In this document: in pieces, positions 20,601-32,792 of the stretch
Layout: each line of letters starts with the position of its first letter
Position numbering within the stretch: position 1 is the stretch's first letter
Assembly: GCA_015039465.1 (NCBI GenBank)
Contig: MU130360.1
Span: 107,189-141,968 of the forward strand
Length of the DNA: 34,780 bases
Direction of reading: 5' to 3'
Source: Phlegmacium glaucopus
Lineage: Eukaryota > Basidiomycota > Agaricomycetes > Agaricales > Cortinariaceae
Made by a program: the position numbers and the translations under genes
The notes under the pieces: generated by a model
Told to the model about the DNA's origin: nothing
Seen by the model: only the letters and a program-made list of their open reading frames with translations
Databases searched by the model: none

Positions 20601-22566
20601 CCAACAACTCCAAGAACCTCTTTTCGTAAGTTTGTGCGACGCACGGGCCCATTTGCGATATCATCGCTGCCTGGGCCATCACCAAGTTCCGATTCATCAG
20701 CATCTCCTGACAAGTTGTCGAGGGCTTTACCCCACTTGACGAGAAGTGCAGCAAGTAGCTTCAACCCAATTCGTTCTTGATCCTTTTCGGTCGGTTTATG
20801 TCTTTCACTTAGCTCTTCCCCAACCGCTTCTTCCCACATATCTCGTACAAATTGGCTGACAGCTTTCCGCACTTTAGGCTCTTCGTCGAACAACAACAAG
20901 CACAGCTTCTCTCGTTCTTCTGTCACCAAAAAATGATTGTCGATGGCACCCAGAACCTGAATGACCGCCACTCGGATGGAAAGTTCAGTATCAGAAGTAG
21001 CCATTTCAATAAGCCGAGACTTGAACCGTTCCGTGAAATGATTCAAGAGACCAATATAATCGACCTGCTCGTAAATCCCTGATAGAGCTTTTACAGCCTC
21101 CAGCCGAACATGGCTGTTGGAGTCAGAAAGAACCCATGCAACGTAGAGGATGTGATCGGCCTCAAAAAAGTGCTTGGGATACTTTCTGAACCATAGACCA
21201 ACGGCCCGAACACATTCAGCTCGAATATTTGGATCAAGGTCCCGATATCGGTGGACGAAGACGCTGTGAGATAGTTTCAGTATCAAATTTGTGGAATTAT
21301 CAGTGAAAGGAAGCGTACCTATCAACAAACTCCTTGATAAATGACGCAAGCTTTTTCTGCCTTTTACTAATTTCGTGCGCCTTTTTTTCTAGCTCCTTGT
21401 CGCGAACATTTCCTCCTTTAGATCCCTTCCGCTTTTTCTCACCTTCTCGTTGCCGTGCGACCACCACGGCCTCCTTGTCGACGGCAGCCGCAACGTCACA
21501 GAGTGCGGTTTCGGTTTCCAATGCAATGACAGTTGCAGTATGTCTGAAACTCCGGATCTGAGATGACGACATTGAAACAACCCATTGCTGAAGCGTATCC
21601 ATCATTTGAGTTGAATATAATGCGCCCAAGTCAGAAGCAGAGATTATGAGACGTTCGATCCATTCCGAAAGGGATTTGCGGAACTGTTTGAATACAGGGA
21701 GCTTCGAGGTTAAGGGATAAACAGGAGAATTTTCCTAGAAACAAATGGTGAGCTATCAAATATCAAGCAAAAGGTAAGCAGGAATGTATTTGCACACCTG
21801 TTTGAGAGATTCTGTGAAATCATCCAATGTGCTAACGATACCATCAAAATCAACTGCTTCGTCAGCGTTTACAGAATCATTACAGCCGCAAGAGCGGAGG
21901 ACCAGGTTAATAAGTTCGGCTAGGGCTGAACCTGGGGATTGCTGGAGAGATTCGAGAAAGTCTTCAGCGCTTGACTGTAGAGGAGAAGCGGGGTTCATAA
22001 TTGCATCTGAGGTATATAGATTAGAGGAGAAAATGTTCAGTGGAATTTTTACTCACTAAATAACGGATTATCAGGAGAAATTTTAGTATCCTTCGCGACT
22101 TGTTCAGGATCATAGGTGTCCTCGCCTTCTTTTACCTTCCTTCCTTTACGCGTCGGGAGTTTGGACGTCTTTGGTATCGTGGACTTTTCAGTTCTAGACT
22201 TCTTGGCCGGTGGGCCGGCTTTCTTTTTCGGAGATGATTTGCCTTTGGTTTTTCGACCAGTAGTGGTGGCTTTAGCTTTCGGAGACTTGTACTCCCCCTC
22301 GCCCTGATCAGTGTCGCCCTCGTCATTATTAGCCAGTTTATCTACACCCTCTGAGTCCGTGACATGGGGTGTATCATCTTCTGTGTCGCTGTCGTTGTGT
22401 TTGCGCTTCCTGGCGGTAGAAGAGCTTGCCGCTGAGTTCAAGGCTCAGTTTAGTCTAACATTGTTAACTTTTGCAGTCTAAACGCACCTGTCGTAAAAGG
22501 TTTTACAACTTTCTTGTCCCTCTGAGAGCGTCTTGGCGCTGGAGAATCCGCTGGCGTCTCCGACAT
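17635..22566 (-). CDS. SCC3: Cohesin subunit Scc3/STAG (1,427 aa)
   Basis: Scc3/SA binds the cohesin kleisin Scc1 and helps load and hold the ring on chromatin. Thirteen exons, in transcript order, are: 22566-22488, 22431-22057, 22006-21798, 21734-21319, 21263-20306, 20256-20095, 20042-19650, 19605-19393, 19333-19030, 18971-18721, 18668-18379, 18322-18201 and 18146-17635. All phases close. Residues about 27-150 are disordered and basic, with RKTKGKSSPKKKAG. A STAG domain lies at about 200-355. The stromalin conserved domain starts near 360 with FVHRYRDLDPNIRAECVRAV and GLWFRKYPKHFFE, followed by HEAT-like helices. The last 170 residues are an acidic and basic tail with SP/TP sites. Length fits fungal and animal STAG proteins. 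Exon 6 ends at a weak GTCAGG donor; the nearby GTTTGT would break frame. The Met at 22566 fits the usual short N-terminus. Confidence 0.95.
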
Positions 22567-25500
22567 GGAGGTGATTGTGTGACAAGTCGCGTCGCGTTTG
22601 AGATCACCGTCACATCGGTCGCACACCCCTTTGCCTTTTTTGGGACGACAATCACCCACAAATAAATGACTGAACACCAGCTTCCAAGCCAGGCTTCAGT
22701 CTTTCAAGCGCCCACAGTCTCCCCTTAAAATATCCGGTTCATGTTATGTACCGTCGTTCACGTGTGAATTCAACCTTCTTATATGCGATTGATTCTCCCA
22801 AATCTTCAGAATAGCTCAACTGAGTGGCGAGCTCTCGACAGTTGGCTTCGAGGTCCGTTCATGAGACTTTTCGGGCTTATGTAGCCTACAGATGAAAATA
22901 TCGTCGGTCAACCAACCACACCGACAGACTACAGTCGATCTTCTAGCAAGTTCGAAATGATAAGCAATGCTTCTAGGCTCATCTAAGGTATCGCCTTCAT
23001 CAGTGTTGTACCGGTCATTGACTAAGTCATAATAGGTCATGATACGGTCAATCACTTCTGGTCATGACTGCTGCCTTTCAGGTCCCCAAACTATTTTCAG
23101 GCTTTGATCATGCTAATCTGATGAAATCAATCTGCGCGGGATTCCATATGATAGCTAGTATTATTACAATTATTACATGTATCTGTCTACTCAAACTCGA
23201 ATCACTGAAATCAAAGAGCTTGGTTAGTTTGAGAAGAGTTCAACACACTAGAAACGGCCAATTTTAGGTGTATTGAGTGCTAAACACGGTCACCAAGAAA
23301 TTGAGATCGTAATCAAGGAAAAGTCCGGCTCACACTAAGCGGAGGCCGGTCCCATCAGCGGACGACTGGTCGGTCATCACTTGCACAACACTGCATCATC
23401 ACTATCATCCATCATCCATCAAAGTTGGAAATACTCGAGATCGGTATATTATTGTACGCACAATCGACAAAGTCCGACGTGGTTGTGGAGCGCTACACAA
23501 CAATAATACACACACCACAAACCCGGACGTGAAGAACCTTGATTGACCAGACATACGGATACTGAAAATGATTGATTTTCGGTCATGGTAGCTGTCCCCG
23601 CTTCTGCTTTAATCTGTAAAGTGAATGAACTAAGACTCGGAGCGCCTCATAGGTGGATGGCGGCTAGGAAGGAACGGAGGATTTGAAAGCCTCTTCTTTC
23701 CTACACACAGCGGCCTTAAGTTAAACACCCTGGCGTCTAAATGCCCGATCTGTCCGAAAAGCACGTATTGGTTCAGAATAGCCTATTCTTCGTATCAAAT
23801 TACCACAAGTTAGCGCTATATTTGCCTGCTGCCTTGAAATTTTTTTGCCCTCGGGCTTGTGGGCAACCTGGGCAACCACCAAAAAACTATCTTCCATTTA
23901 CGCTTACACTAGAACTCGAGATGTCGACATGATCAACATGAACCTTATACCAACACCAAATCAAGACTCAGCGCCTTTCAGTTTCCTGCCAGGAGGCACC
24001 CACGTGCTAAGGTAAACGGAGAGTTTTCACTGGCACCCAGGCGCCTCCTCGAAATTACTATTTGGAAGAACTGTTTATGCGCGGTATCATCGGCGAATGC
24101 AAATTTATGACATGTTCTTGCTGGCGGAGCTCAGTAGTTTCTATGTGAAGGTGCAGATCTTATTAAAAGTTGCTGGGTGTCATAGACACGTTGCATCAGC
24201 TGTCAACATCATGTCAATAGTGAATCAAATTGGGCAACTATATGATAATATCCATGGCATTCCTTGGCATGGCATCTGCTGGTACCGGTAATGCGACATC
24301 CTACATGTTGAATCTAGCGGTATCATGGCGCTACCGTATTACTTTCGTCCGAGTCGCCCTCAGGGCTAAAGGACCAAATTTAGAAAGTATATGTTGGAAT
24401 AGGCTACTATATCGCAATCCATCAATCTGGGATACACCATGGTCGCTATCAGCCGCACGCTAATTGTTAATCGTCCATTTTTAAATAGCATCTAACCCCA
24501 TAGCATCTTACTCCAAGCTTTGTAATGCGAAAGGCGCATGCATCTGTTGTAGATTGAATAAAGTGTTGAGCAGGTAGCATAGCCTACCTGCCCATCACAC
24601 TTAGTATAAATTTGTCCTGCCAGGTCAAAGATTCGGGATAGATGCATACCGACGCCGCTTGTTCCGCTGACCCAATAATAACTGCTCCTGCGATCCGTCG
24701 AGTCTGCCTATTACATACTCCGAAAAAAAAAAACTTGGAAAATTGGACTTTTGAACATGAGCAATCTGGCAGGTTACATAGCCGAAGGTCGTTGCACTGT
24801 CATAATCCAGGTACGAAAAAAAAAACCCCTAATCGGAAGGTTTCATTGGGCACCAATACTCATTTGCAAGAAACCTATACTCGAAAGAAGCCTGCGACTG
24901 AAGACTCAGTCTGACTCACCATTAATTATGTAGAGATCCACTACAAACAGCCCCAATGATTAAATGGCTAGCCAATTGTAGCTTAAGTACTACTCTTGAT
25001 CTTGGTGATCCCGGGGCTGAGGGTGTTTTTTTTGAGGGGTACTTCAAGTTAGAATGATGTCGATGATGTCCGCAACTCACGGTGCGAGCATCGTATGAGA
25101 TCATATGTCGTCGGTGACTCACCACAGACTTGATCCAATCAGGCAAAAAAAAAAGAGTCAAGGAGATAGAAATATACAATTTCTTGGACTTGTGAGTGGA
25201 GAGATGTCGGAATCCTCTTACGAGCGTAGATGTACAGAAGGAATTGTGGAGAGGATAATGGAAGCAGGGACGTCGGGGTTGGACAGGGGTGAATGATCGG
25301 CTAGTACGAAGGTACGCATTTACATCACATCTTGGCTGTCGACTTTAAGCCACGGGATGACAAACCCGCTCTTGGGTCACAACATCCAAGATCTAAAAGT
25401 CACAATAATAACGTTGCCTCATTCACACCGCCAGCGGACTGACCCGCGTTCAAGCACCTACACAGCCCAATTCCCAAACTTAGCCATTGGTTCCGGCTCG

Positions 25501-25639
25501 GCATAACCCCTCAGATCTGAAAGGTAGCACTCTTGACCTTCAATGAATTCCCTGTAAAACCGGGAATTAAAACTATAAGTAGGAATGGATGAGATCAAGC
25601 TCTCTACAAATTTGCAGGCTACACACCCTTTCTTGCAAG
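22567..25639. other. 3 kb intergenic region, no supported gene
   Basis: Bases next to 22566 should contain the SCC3 promoter. Several open frames of 60-90 codons occur on both strands (for example 22816-23055 minus, 23741-23932 plus, 24642-24914 plus). None shows a domain, splice structure or coding-like composition that I trust. The stretch has A or T runs of 8-11 near 24723, 24817, 25026 and 25145, and an ATC-rich run near 23397-23425. Old decayed repeats are likely but none was identified. Confidence 0.5.
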
Positions 25640-27241
25640 ATGCCCTATCCCCCAACAACTCCGTCTAAACCAATGTCCTACTCAGATGGCGTCAGGACAC
25701 TCGTTGAAAAGGGCGTTCAAGACGATATCAACGATGCTTGCGGCAAACTCGCTCATGCAATGAGCACCCTCATGGACAAGTTTGATTCCATAGGGAAACA
25801 AATGCACACTCTCGATCTCCTGAGGCATACTGCTCCACTCAAACCGAGATGGGAATCCATGCGCAAGGTATCCACGCATCGTGCTGTTGTGACTGAAAAC
25901 TTTTCACGTTGCTGACTGTTGATGTTTACAGGACGTGGCTGAACTCCTTTGGCAATTTCGCACGAACGCTGCAGTGATCTCCGGACGTTTAAAGCGTGAG
26001 CATTTTTTTTACTACGGAGAAGCATTTATATTTGCTGCCATACTGATTGTGACTACCTATCATCTAGTCTTCTGCACCGCGGTTTTACCGATGGCAGCGC
26101 GGAATATCGATGGAATATCAGGAGGAAAGTCTCATTATCATCGAGAAAGTCTTCAAGTGTTGCAATCCTACATGACAGTCAGTGAACCTTGATATGCTCA
26201 TCATGATTATCTGAAATTCACCCGAGCTGTCATTGCTGTTTCTAGATCTCGGCCGAGCACGCTGCGCTGACGAGATCCTTGGTTGAACGCACCATCAGAG
26301 TGAACACGCTCCTATCTGGGTTCTCAAACGAATTCGCCAAACTCGTGAGTCGACATCCCATAAGTGGCCAAAAAGAAATGTGCGATCTGTCACTTAGAGT
26401 GTCCGAGCTGGAAAAGCACATTCAATGGTAAGCCCATATTTGACTCCCATATTGAAACAGGGGCGTTAAACTCTTTGACATGTATAGCCTTTTCCTTGTG
26501 GTAAACTATTCGTTTTATTGGCTTGGCTTACGTTTCAGCTAACGATTCTCAAAGACAGGGGACTTGTCGAGCGTGGATATCACGCATCTTATGTTTAATT
26601 CAGTTCGACTAGTGTCCTCGGCTGGACGGACTGGTGGAGGGTCAAAACTATTCCGCAAGCACGTCGTAAGTGTTTTAACACGGACCTTGTAAATTCTCAT
26701 TGAATATTCACCTTACAGATCCTGACTGGTGACCTGAGTAATATTGGCAAAGCCTACGAACAGCTAGATCGTGCGTGGTTCCCTAATTACTTACATCCCT
26801 GAGGGATACTTACTCCGCGGTCCATGTTCCTAGGCAAGCGAAATGAAGTTGCACACGCTCAGTACGCCGCGCAGTTGCGTCAGAGTCGCACAGATCCTGT
26901 GGCAACAGCACACACCATGCTCTCCGCATTTTCTCTAGACCAACTTCTGACATCAGAATCTGGTCTAAGCCTATATCTTGCCATATGGTCCCGGCTTAGA
27001 ACAGATTGCAGTGATATTTTCCATTGGATAAAGAATCCTCCCGGACAATCTGTAAGCGCTGTTTCGCCCTTGACATCTAGGTCCAATCATTGAAACTTGT
27101 ACCCAGAATGTTCCTCCTGTCATTTTATCATATTTGGAGGGTGGTGCTACGCTCTATACCACGCTGGCCACTGCTCTTGATATTTACGCTGCAGGCGTCG
27201 ATCCCTCTCTCTACGCTAGTGAACGCCAAGAACGTCGATGA
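25640..27241 (+). CDS. Unrecognised helical protein; stop at a splice junction
   Basis: Eight exons keep one frame: 25640-25867, 25932-25995, 26068-26177, 26246-26427, 26539-26665, 26719-26770, 26834-27051 and 27107-27241. That would give 371 residues, but codon 196, right after the fourth intron, is TAA (26540-26542). Without splicing the frame also stops, at TAA 26429-26431. A second model removes 26345-26554 (strong donor GTGAGT, weak acceptor AAAG) and restores an open frame, but discards a coding-like amphipathic segment. A third reading is two separate genes. The product is mostly alpha-helical and soluble, without signal peptide or recognised domain. The acceptor of the second intron is ambiguous, since three in-frame AGs exist. 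Gene existence is likely; function is unknown. Confidence 0.6.
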
Positions 27242-28411
27242 TATTCTCATCGCGTCCTAATTTGCCTTGTGTTTTGTTTTGCTCAGTACAGTAACCAGTT
27301 ACTTAGACATACCTTACTAGGTTTTTTGACGGGTGATCTCTAGAAGACGCACATAATAAGATTTTATTCTTTGTTTCATTGATCACAACCTGGGATCCAA
27401 GTTATTTTGTTCTAGGGGATCGAATCCTTGGAACTTGATTATGCCCCTATGTTGATTTCAAACCAGCCGTCTAAGAGTGCCATTAGGAGGTAACTGACTT
27501 GATGCCTCTGGGACATTTTCCTACATCATAAAATTTTCCCAAAATTTGTAAAGCTGTAAATTTAGATTGATTGACGTTAAACGTGTTGAGTACGGTTTGA
27601 AGTGGATAACCGCGAATGCAATGCCAGCCATAGCACTCACCGCTTGAAGCTAGGCTCAAATAATTTTCCTGCCAAGGCATTGAATCATGTACTCTCTGCG
27701 CGTTAAAACGGTCAATCAAGGCCTTACATGCTTGGAATCTTACCCACCAAATGACAAAGATTTAAAAAATGATTCCGTCATATATAGCTGATCCCGGATC
27801 AATTCATTATTGACAGAGTGATTGGAGGTGATTGGCAATGTCTAATAATGGCTTCCGTTCAATCTCAATTGTCAATGTCCGTCAACCGCAGAGGCCAAGT
27901 TGAGCTAATCAGGACCGCTGGTCGGAGCGCCCCGGAATCGTAATCAGTGATAATATCGCCGAGAAGCCAGAGTGAGAGCCAAACTGCTGACTCGGGCATG
28001 TTGCTTGGAACTGAAGCAGACATGACGTTCGCGTAGGTCCGCGAACAATCTCATGGATTTGGGGTTTTTGCCAACAAACACGACGTGTTAATAATATGAG
28101 ATGCGGTGAGTCACCGTGACCTGACTCGGGGGTTTTCCGCTGTCGGACACACACACCCCCATGCGAAGGTTATATATTTAAGTAAAACAGTTGTTAAGTT
28201 TCGAGTAGAAATTACGTTGAAGCGTATATGTGACATTTCCTCCTATAAGACTGCGTGCATGATGCCTGTGAAACCTGTGGCCAGTACTTAAATAAATGAC
28301 GCGTTGTATGCTCATGTTTTGTTCCATCACGGGACCTTTAGGCGCGTTCACTGAAGCCAATTGTCTTCAAACCTCTGAGTCTAACCACCACCAAGGGGTT
28401 GCTCGTCGTCC
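27242..28411. other. Intergenic region upstream of the F-box/WD40 gene
   Basis: 1.2 kb without a supported gene. It holds a 7-bp-stem hairpin GTTCGCG/CGCGAAC at 28027-28046 and an AP-1/Gcn4-type site inside a palindrome at 28104-28116, listed separately. A TATATATTTAA stretch near 28170 could be a TATA element but lies about 240 bp from the start codon. Confidence 0.5.
28104..28116. promoter_or_regulatory. Candidate AP-1/Gcn4-type site in a 13-bp palindrome
   Basis: CGGTGAGTCACCG is palindromic around a central G and contains TGAGTCA, the classic bZIP (AP-1/Gcn4) site. It lies 296 bp upstream of the F-box/WD40 start codon, on the promoter side. A bZIP site is expected by chance every few kilobases, so the extended palindrome is the only extra support. 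Confidence 0.35.
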
Positions 28412-31400
28412 ATGGCGTCCTCGAGCCGCTCTTCTGCGTTGCCGGCACCGCCGTCCACATCTAGGGTTAGACCAATCTCACGCCGTACTGCGAGCTCATA
28501 CGAAGTCCATTCTTATGATCATAACCGCCATCACGGTACGGTATCGTCGTCCTCAGCAATGCCGTTCAACGTTAGACCTCATCATTTTACTCGGCCAACA
28601 TCGCCTGTAACACCTCCTCCACCCCCAGTAGATCCCCGCTTTTCTCGCTTGCTCTCTACCGTTCTTGGCTCCCCCTTTCTCACCACTGTTGACCCTTCGC
28701 CGCACTTCGAGTCAGACCTTATGCAAATTGACGCTAGTCCACATTCTATACCCATTAGACCGGCCTCTCCGGTACCTACGGTAGACTTTTCTATCATCAA
28801 CGTCGATCCTGACGATGTCGAAGCAAATCCGTTTATTCCGGGAGGCTATCCTTCAACCCAACCAAGGCTGATTTCATCGCCCATGGCGGGCCTCGGGTTC
28901 TCGCGCGGACGTCCTATGTATGACACTAGCAACACAGGCTGGAATGGGATGTCGAATAACAACCCACTACCTACGACACCCCAAAATTCTTTCAAAACCT
29001 TTCTTCCTCGCTTGTGGGATGCTCTTTCCTCCCCGGGTCGAAGCTTAATCAACTTCTCATCTCCTACGAACGTAATAGCCCCGCCATTTCCTTCTATGCC
29101 TTCTTCAAGAGCTGCCTCGCCCTCTGCCTCGCCCCGTCACCTGCCTTCCCAATCTTGGTATACTAACAATGGGACTAGCAATGGAAGGCATTCACCTGTG
29201 TACTGGAACACGAACAAAGGCAAAGGTAAATCTAAAGCTGGAGGATTTTTCGCCGTTCGATCCGGGAACAATAGCCGTCGCGACTTGAGTGATTCAATTA
29301 ATTACTCCGAGCTACCTCCATTAGATGGAGAGGAAGGCGAGCTAATCGACGACGAAGCATGTTTTATCGATGCTAGGGCCATTACTGGAATTGGTTCGTA
29401 CATTCTTCTTATGGATAAAACCATATATGCCAACACGTAACAATCTCCACTAGATATCCTTTCCCTCCTTCCACCAGAACTATCTTTACATATCCTTACG
29501 CTCCTTTGTCCATCGAATGCGAAACACGTCTCTAGCGATACTACAATCCCCTCAGTATCTCCTGGTAGAAACAGCACCATCATCAACGAAGGTGATGCGG
29601 AACCACATGTTGCTCTTCATGCCCTTCTTGCGTGCCGATTAGTCTCACGCACGTGGTGCCGCCTGGCCAGCGATAATGCTGTCTGGAGAGCATTGTTTCT
29701 CGGTAGATGGAAAGTCGATCTAAGACGTGCATCTCCTAGCAATCATGAGAGGACGAGGAATGTAAGAAAGACTCTCGGTTGGACGTGGGATTTAGACGTA
29801 GTTGATCTTGGTGCAAAAGCAAAACGCGTGCTAGGGCTCTCGGCTTCGACAGCCATTTCAGGCGGTACACCCCCTATGACCAGTGCCCCTCTCCAGCTTG
29901 ACTGGCGGATCCTGTACCGGGACAGATTGGAACTGGATTTACGTTGGTCAGGTGCCACAGACGGTCCCATATTCAGAGATACCGATACCACACGACTTGG
30001 ACGAAGTTCCGATAACAACTCTAGCTTCCTTCTTGCGAGCGGCAAGGATCTCGGGGCTCATAAGGATAAGGATTGGGAACCGAAGTTAACGAGGATCAGT
30101 GGACACTTTGATAGGTAAGTAAAGCTTTGTCCTTTTTTTTTTGGACCCCTCGACTTGAATAATCGTGTTTATGTTTTTAGTGTTTATTGCCTTGAATTTG
30201 ACTCTAGGCGTATTATCACCGGTTCACGAGACCGGACAATTAAAGTCTGGAGTTTACGCACAGGGGCGCTACTTGCAACCTTCCTGGGTGTGCACCAAGG
30301 GAGTGTCCTTTGCTTGAAATTTGAGGGTGATTGGGATCGAAGCTGGGCTGGTAACGAATCTGATTCCAATGGCGATGGTAGCTTCAACTGGGAGTTTGAT
30401 GGTGAGAGTGCTGGCCACCTTGGTGATCGGGATGACGAGGCAAGGGGAAGGAGAAAGGGAAGAAGAAACAGGAAAGGTTTTATGGTCAGTGGGAGCAGTG
30501 ATTGTTCTATCTGTGTATGGAATCTAGGCTTGGGTCCTGTCGTGGAGCACGATTCCGACATGAACGGTTATTCCAACCAGATGCACGTTGATGATGACGG
30601 GGAGAGGCAGGTTACAGCTGAGGTCAGGGCGGTTCTTAAGGGACACTCCGGGGGAGTGTTAGATTTGAGGATCGACAAACAATGGATTGTGAGCTGGTGT
30701 GTACCTCTTGTCATTTCGTACTTTTGCCATCATTAATACATCTATCCCTATAGTTCCAAGGATGCTGTGATCTGTGTTTGGGATCGTAAAACGCTCGGTT
30801 TACACCGTACCCTGCGTGGTCATGAAGGTCCTGTGAATGCCATAGGGCTGCAGTGCGGCAAAGTGGTTCGTAATTGGTTCAATTTAAAAGAGATGCAACT
30901 GAGAACTAAATTCTCCCTTCTCTATCCTATGGTTAGGTCAGTGCCAGTGGGGATGGAAAGATGATCTTGTGGGATATTACGAGTGGAGAGCGTCTCAGGA
31001 CGTTTGAGGGTCACGATCGCGGCCTAGCTTGTATAGAATTCAAGGTATGTCCTTGCTGGCATCGTTCAAAAGAGCTGGCTAACATGTCTTATCTTATGTT
31101 TCTAGGATGATCTCATCGTATCTGGTTCCAATGACTGCAAAATCAAAGTTTGGAGTGCAGTGACAGGCGAATGCCTTCGAACTTTGGTGGGACACGAGGC
31201 TCTTGTTCGAGCATTGTCATTTGATCCTCGCAGTGGACGTCTTGTGAGTGCGAGTTATGACAAGAGTGTTAAACTATGGGATCTAGGAACTGGTGAGTGC
31301 TCCGAGTTTAACAACCCTACTGCGGTGATTTAATTGATTGATATATATTGTCTTGCAGGGAAACTTGTGCGTGAATTCCGAGGCACCCATAACAGCCATA

Positions 31401-31579
31401 TTTTCGATGTCAAATTTGATGTTGCACGGATTGTTAGGTGGGTATATATATATCGCGTCGGATTTTTATTTTTTTACTCACCACCATTTACCCTTCCTTT
31501 TTATGCTAGTACATCTCATGATCAAAAGATCGTCGTTTTGGATTTTTCGGCTGGATTGGATGCCAAACTTTTTGTCTAA
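28412..31579 (+). CDS. F-box / WD40 protein, likely SCF substrate receptor (904 aa)
   Basis: Eight exons join in phase: 28412-29393, 29454-30114, 30181-30696, 30754-30865, 30937-31044, 31106-31292, 31359-31437 and 31510-31579. Residues 1-327 are disordered and Ser/Pro-rich. An F-box starts at about 328 with DILSLLPPELSLHILTLL. It is interrupted by a polar insert of about 40 residues and resumes with CRLVSRTWCRLASDNAVWRALF. Seven WD40 blades follow from about 548: ITGSRDRTIKVW, VSGSSDCSICVW, VSCSKDAVICVW, VSASGDGKMILW, VSGSNDCKIKVW, VSASYDKSVKLW and VSTSHDQKIVVL. An acidic and then basic insert of about 40 residues sits in blade 2. The order F-box then seven blades is that of Cdc4/Pop1/beta-TrCP-type receptors, which bind Skp1 and deliver phosphorylated targets to the SCF ubiquitin ligase. 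Blades 2-7 match the family well; the exact orthologue is not clear. Confidence 0.92.
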
Positions 31580-31821
31580 TTTATCTATGTTCCAGTTGTT
31601 TTTTTGTTTTGTTTTGTGTTCTAAAAGCGTTTGCTAGACTGCAACGCTCTCTCTTTTGTCGTTGCTCGTTGCTGTGGTTTTCTTGGTCTCTAAACCTGGA
31701 CATCCTGGAAAACATCCATCTCATATCCATCTTTCTCGCTTTTTTCCCTCCCCTCCAAATTTCCATCCCATATCTTATATCTCAAAACATAATCATTTGT
31801 ATATCTCTCCAATTCTCATCT

Positions 31822-31867
31822 CACGTGTTTTATATTTCTTGACCTCTTCTTCTTCAACTATAAAAAG
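31822..31867 (+). promoter_or_regulatory. Candidate promoter: E-box CACGTG plus TATAAAAAG
   Basis: CACGTG at 31822-31827 is followed by TATAAAAAG at 31859-31867 at the end of a long pyrimidine tract. The arrangement and spacing are typical of a fungal RNA polymerase II promoter reading rightwards. The first ATG with an open frame of note downstream is at 32052. Confidence 0.4.
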
Positions 31868-32051
31868 ACAGGCACGCATAATTGGCACACAATCTCTTTC
31901 AAGCGTCACATTCCATTTTTCATACACGATACACTTGCAGTTTTTTTCATATCGCGATCGCTATTCTGTACATCTATTGGACTGGACCACCCTCATACGT
32001 TTTCGCTTCTTTTTCTTTTTCTGAGCTCGTATACCTTGTATCTCGAATAGA

Positions 32052-32270
32052 ATGCTTTTGCAAGAGAAAAAGAAATCAGTATCGCTTGATCCCCACCCCC
32101 AAGCGCCAAAAATCATCAACAAAAGAAGAGTTGGTATACGTAAACGGACAGTGTCTCCCCTTATACTAAAACTGCCATGTGTCGGAGTCGTCGATGACAG
32201 ATCCAGAATAACAAATAACAGCAAGTACGCCTTCAGCTTGACCGTGACTTGTTCAAATTCACCTCCTTGA
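32052..32270 (+). CDS. Small basic open frame downstream of a TATA box (72 aa), tentative
   Basis: 72 codons start at the ATG 32052, about 185 bp after the TATA-like site. The product is Lys/Arg-rich in its first half. A GCAAGT near 32221 could be a GC-type splice donor, so this might be a first exon of the gene that continues in the acidic frame from 32793; I could not close that junction. No family is recognised, and it may be non-coding leader sequence. Confidence 0.25.
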   Translation: MLLQEKKKSVSLDPHPQAPKIINKRRVGIRKRTVSPLILKLPCVGVVDDRSRITNNSKYAFSLTVTCSNSPP

Positions 32271-32792
32271 ATTCGCTTTCTTTGAGCTTCCTTCAAAGGT
32301 AGAAAAACTATCATGGAACCAAAATCCATCTCGTTCAAAAGTAATAACTTGTTCTTTTCGGGATCAGTTGAATTTTATCACCAATCTGGCTTTCTAACCG
32401 TCTCTCGAGGGTTTGTTACCCCCTAACGTCGAATGCGATACGAGAAGCAGCCCGGCCCACCCCCTCAAGACCTTATCGTTGCCAGTATAAATCAAGGTGA
32501 CATACTGGGCCACCATGAAGCCACTCGGACAAAGCGATGGAGGCAATTGAAACAATGGGGCCGACACTTTCTTTTAGCGGTACAGTCTGTCGTCCATTTC
32601 CCTATTGGGTCCAATCTTTCTTTGCGATCTCAGTGGCACTTGTTTAATAGGGCGTCCATAAAATGCTGTTCTCTCTCTCTCTCCCCTTCCTACTCACCGT
32701 TTGTCGCGGTCTGAACTAGGAACGCTCTTCTCTTTGTGTTTCCCCACTTCCACCTCTCACTTCTTGGAGCCATACCAAGACGGTTATACAAC

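Larger units (their letters stand above)
31580..32792. other. Pyrimidine-rich intergenic/promoter region
   Basis: 1.2 kb. The first 300 bases are strongly C/T-rich on the + strand, as in fungal core promoters and 5' leaders. They end at an E-box and a TATA-like site (listed separately). A (CT)6 run lies at 32671-32682. Small open frames at 32052-32270 and 32433-32714 are considered separately or rejected. Confidence 0.5.

Noticed and set aside
17635..22566. A functional operon-like link between SCC3 and MCM4
   Set aside because: The nearby MCM4 is a broken copy and 2 kb away; the closeness says nothing about joint regulation.
27415..27427. GATCGAATCC resembling a tRNA B box
   Set aside because: The T stem does not pair and no A box, anticodon arm or acceptor stem could be built around it.
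32433..32714. 93-codon open frame on the + strand
   Set aside because: It begins with an ATG, but no family is recognised and its end is a CT microsatellite and pyrimidine tract. It was not strong enough to list as a gene.
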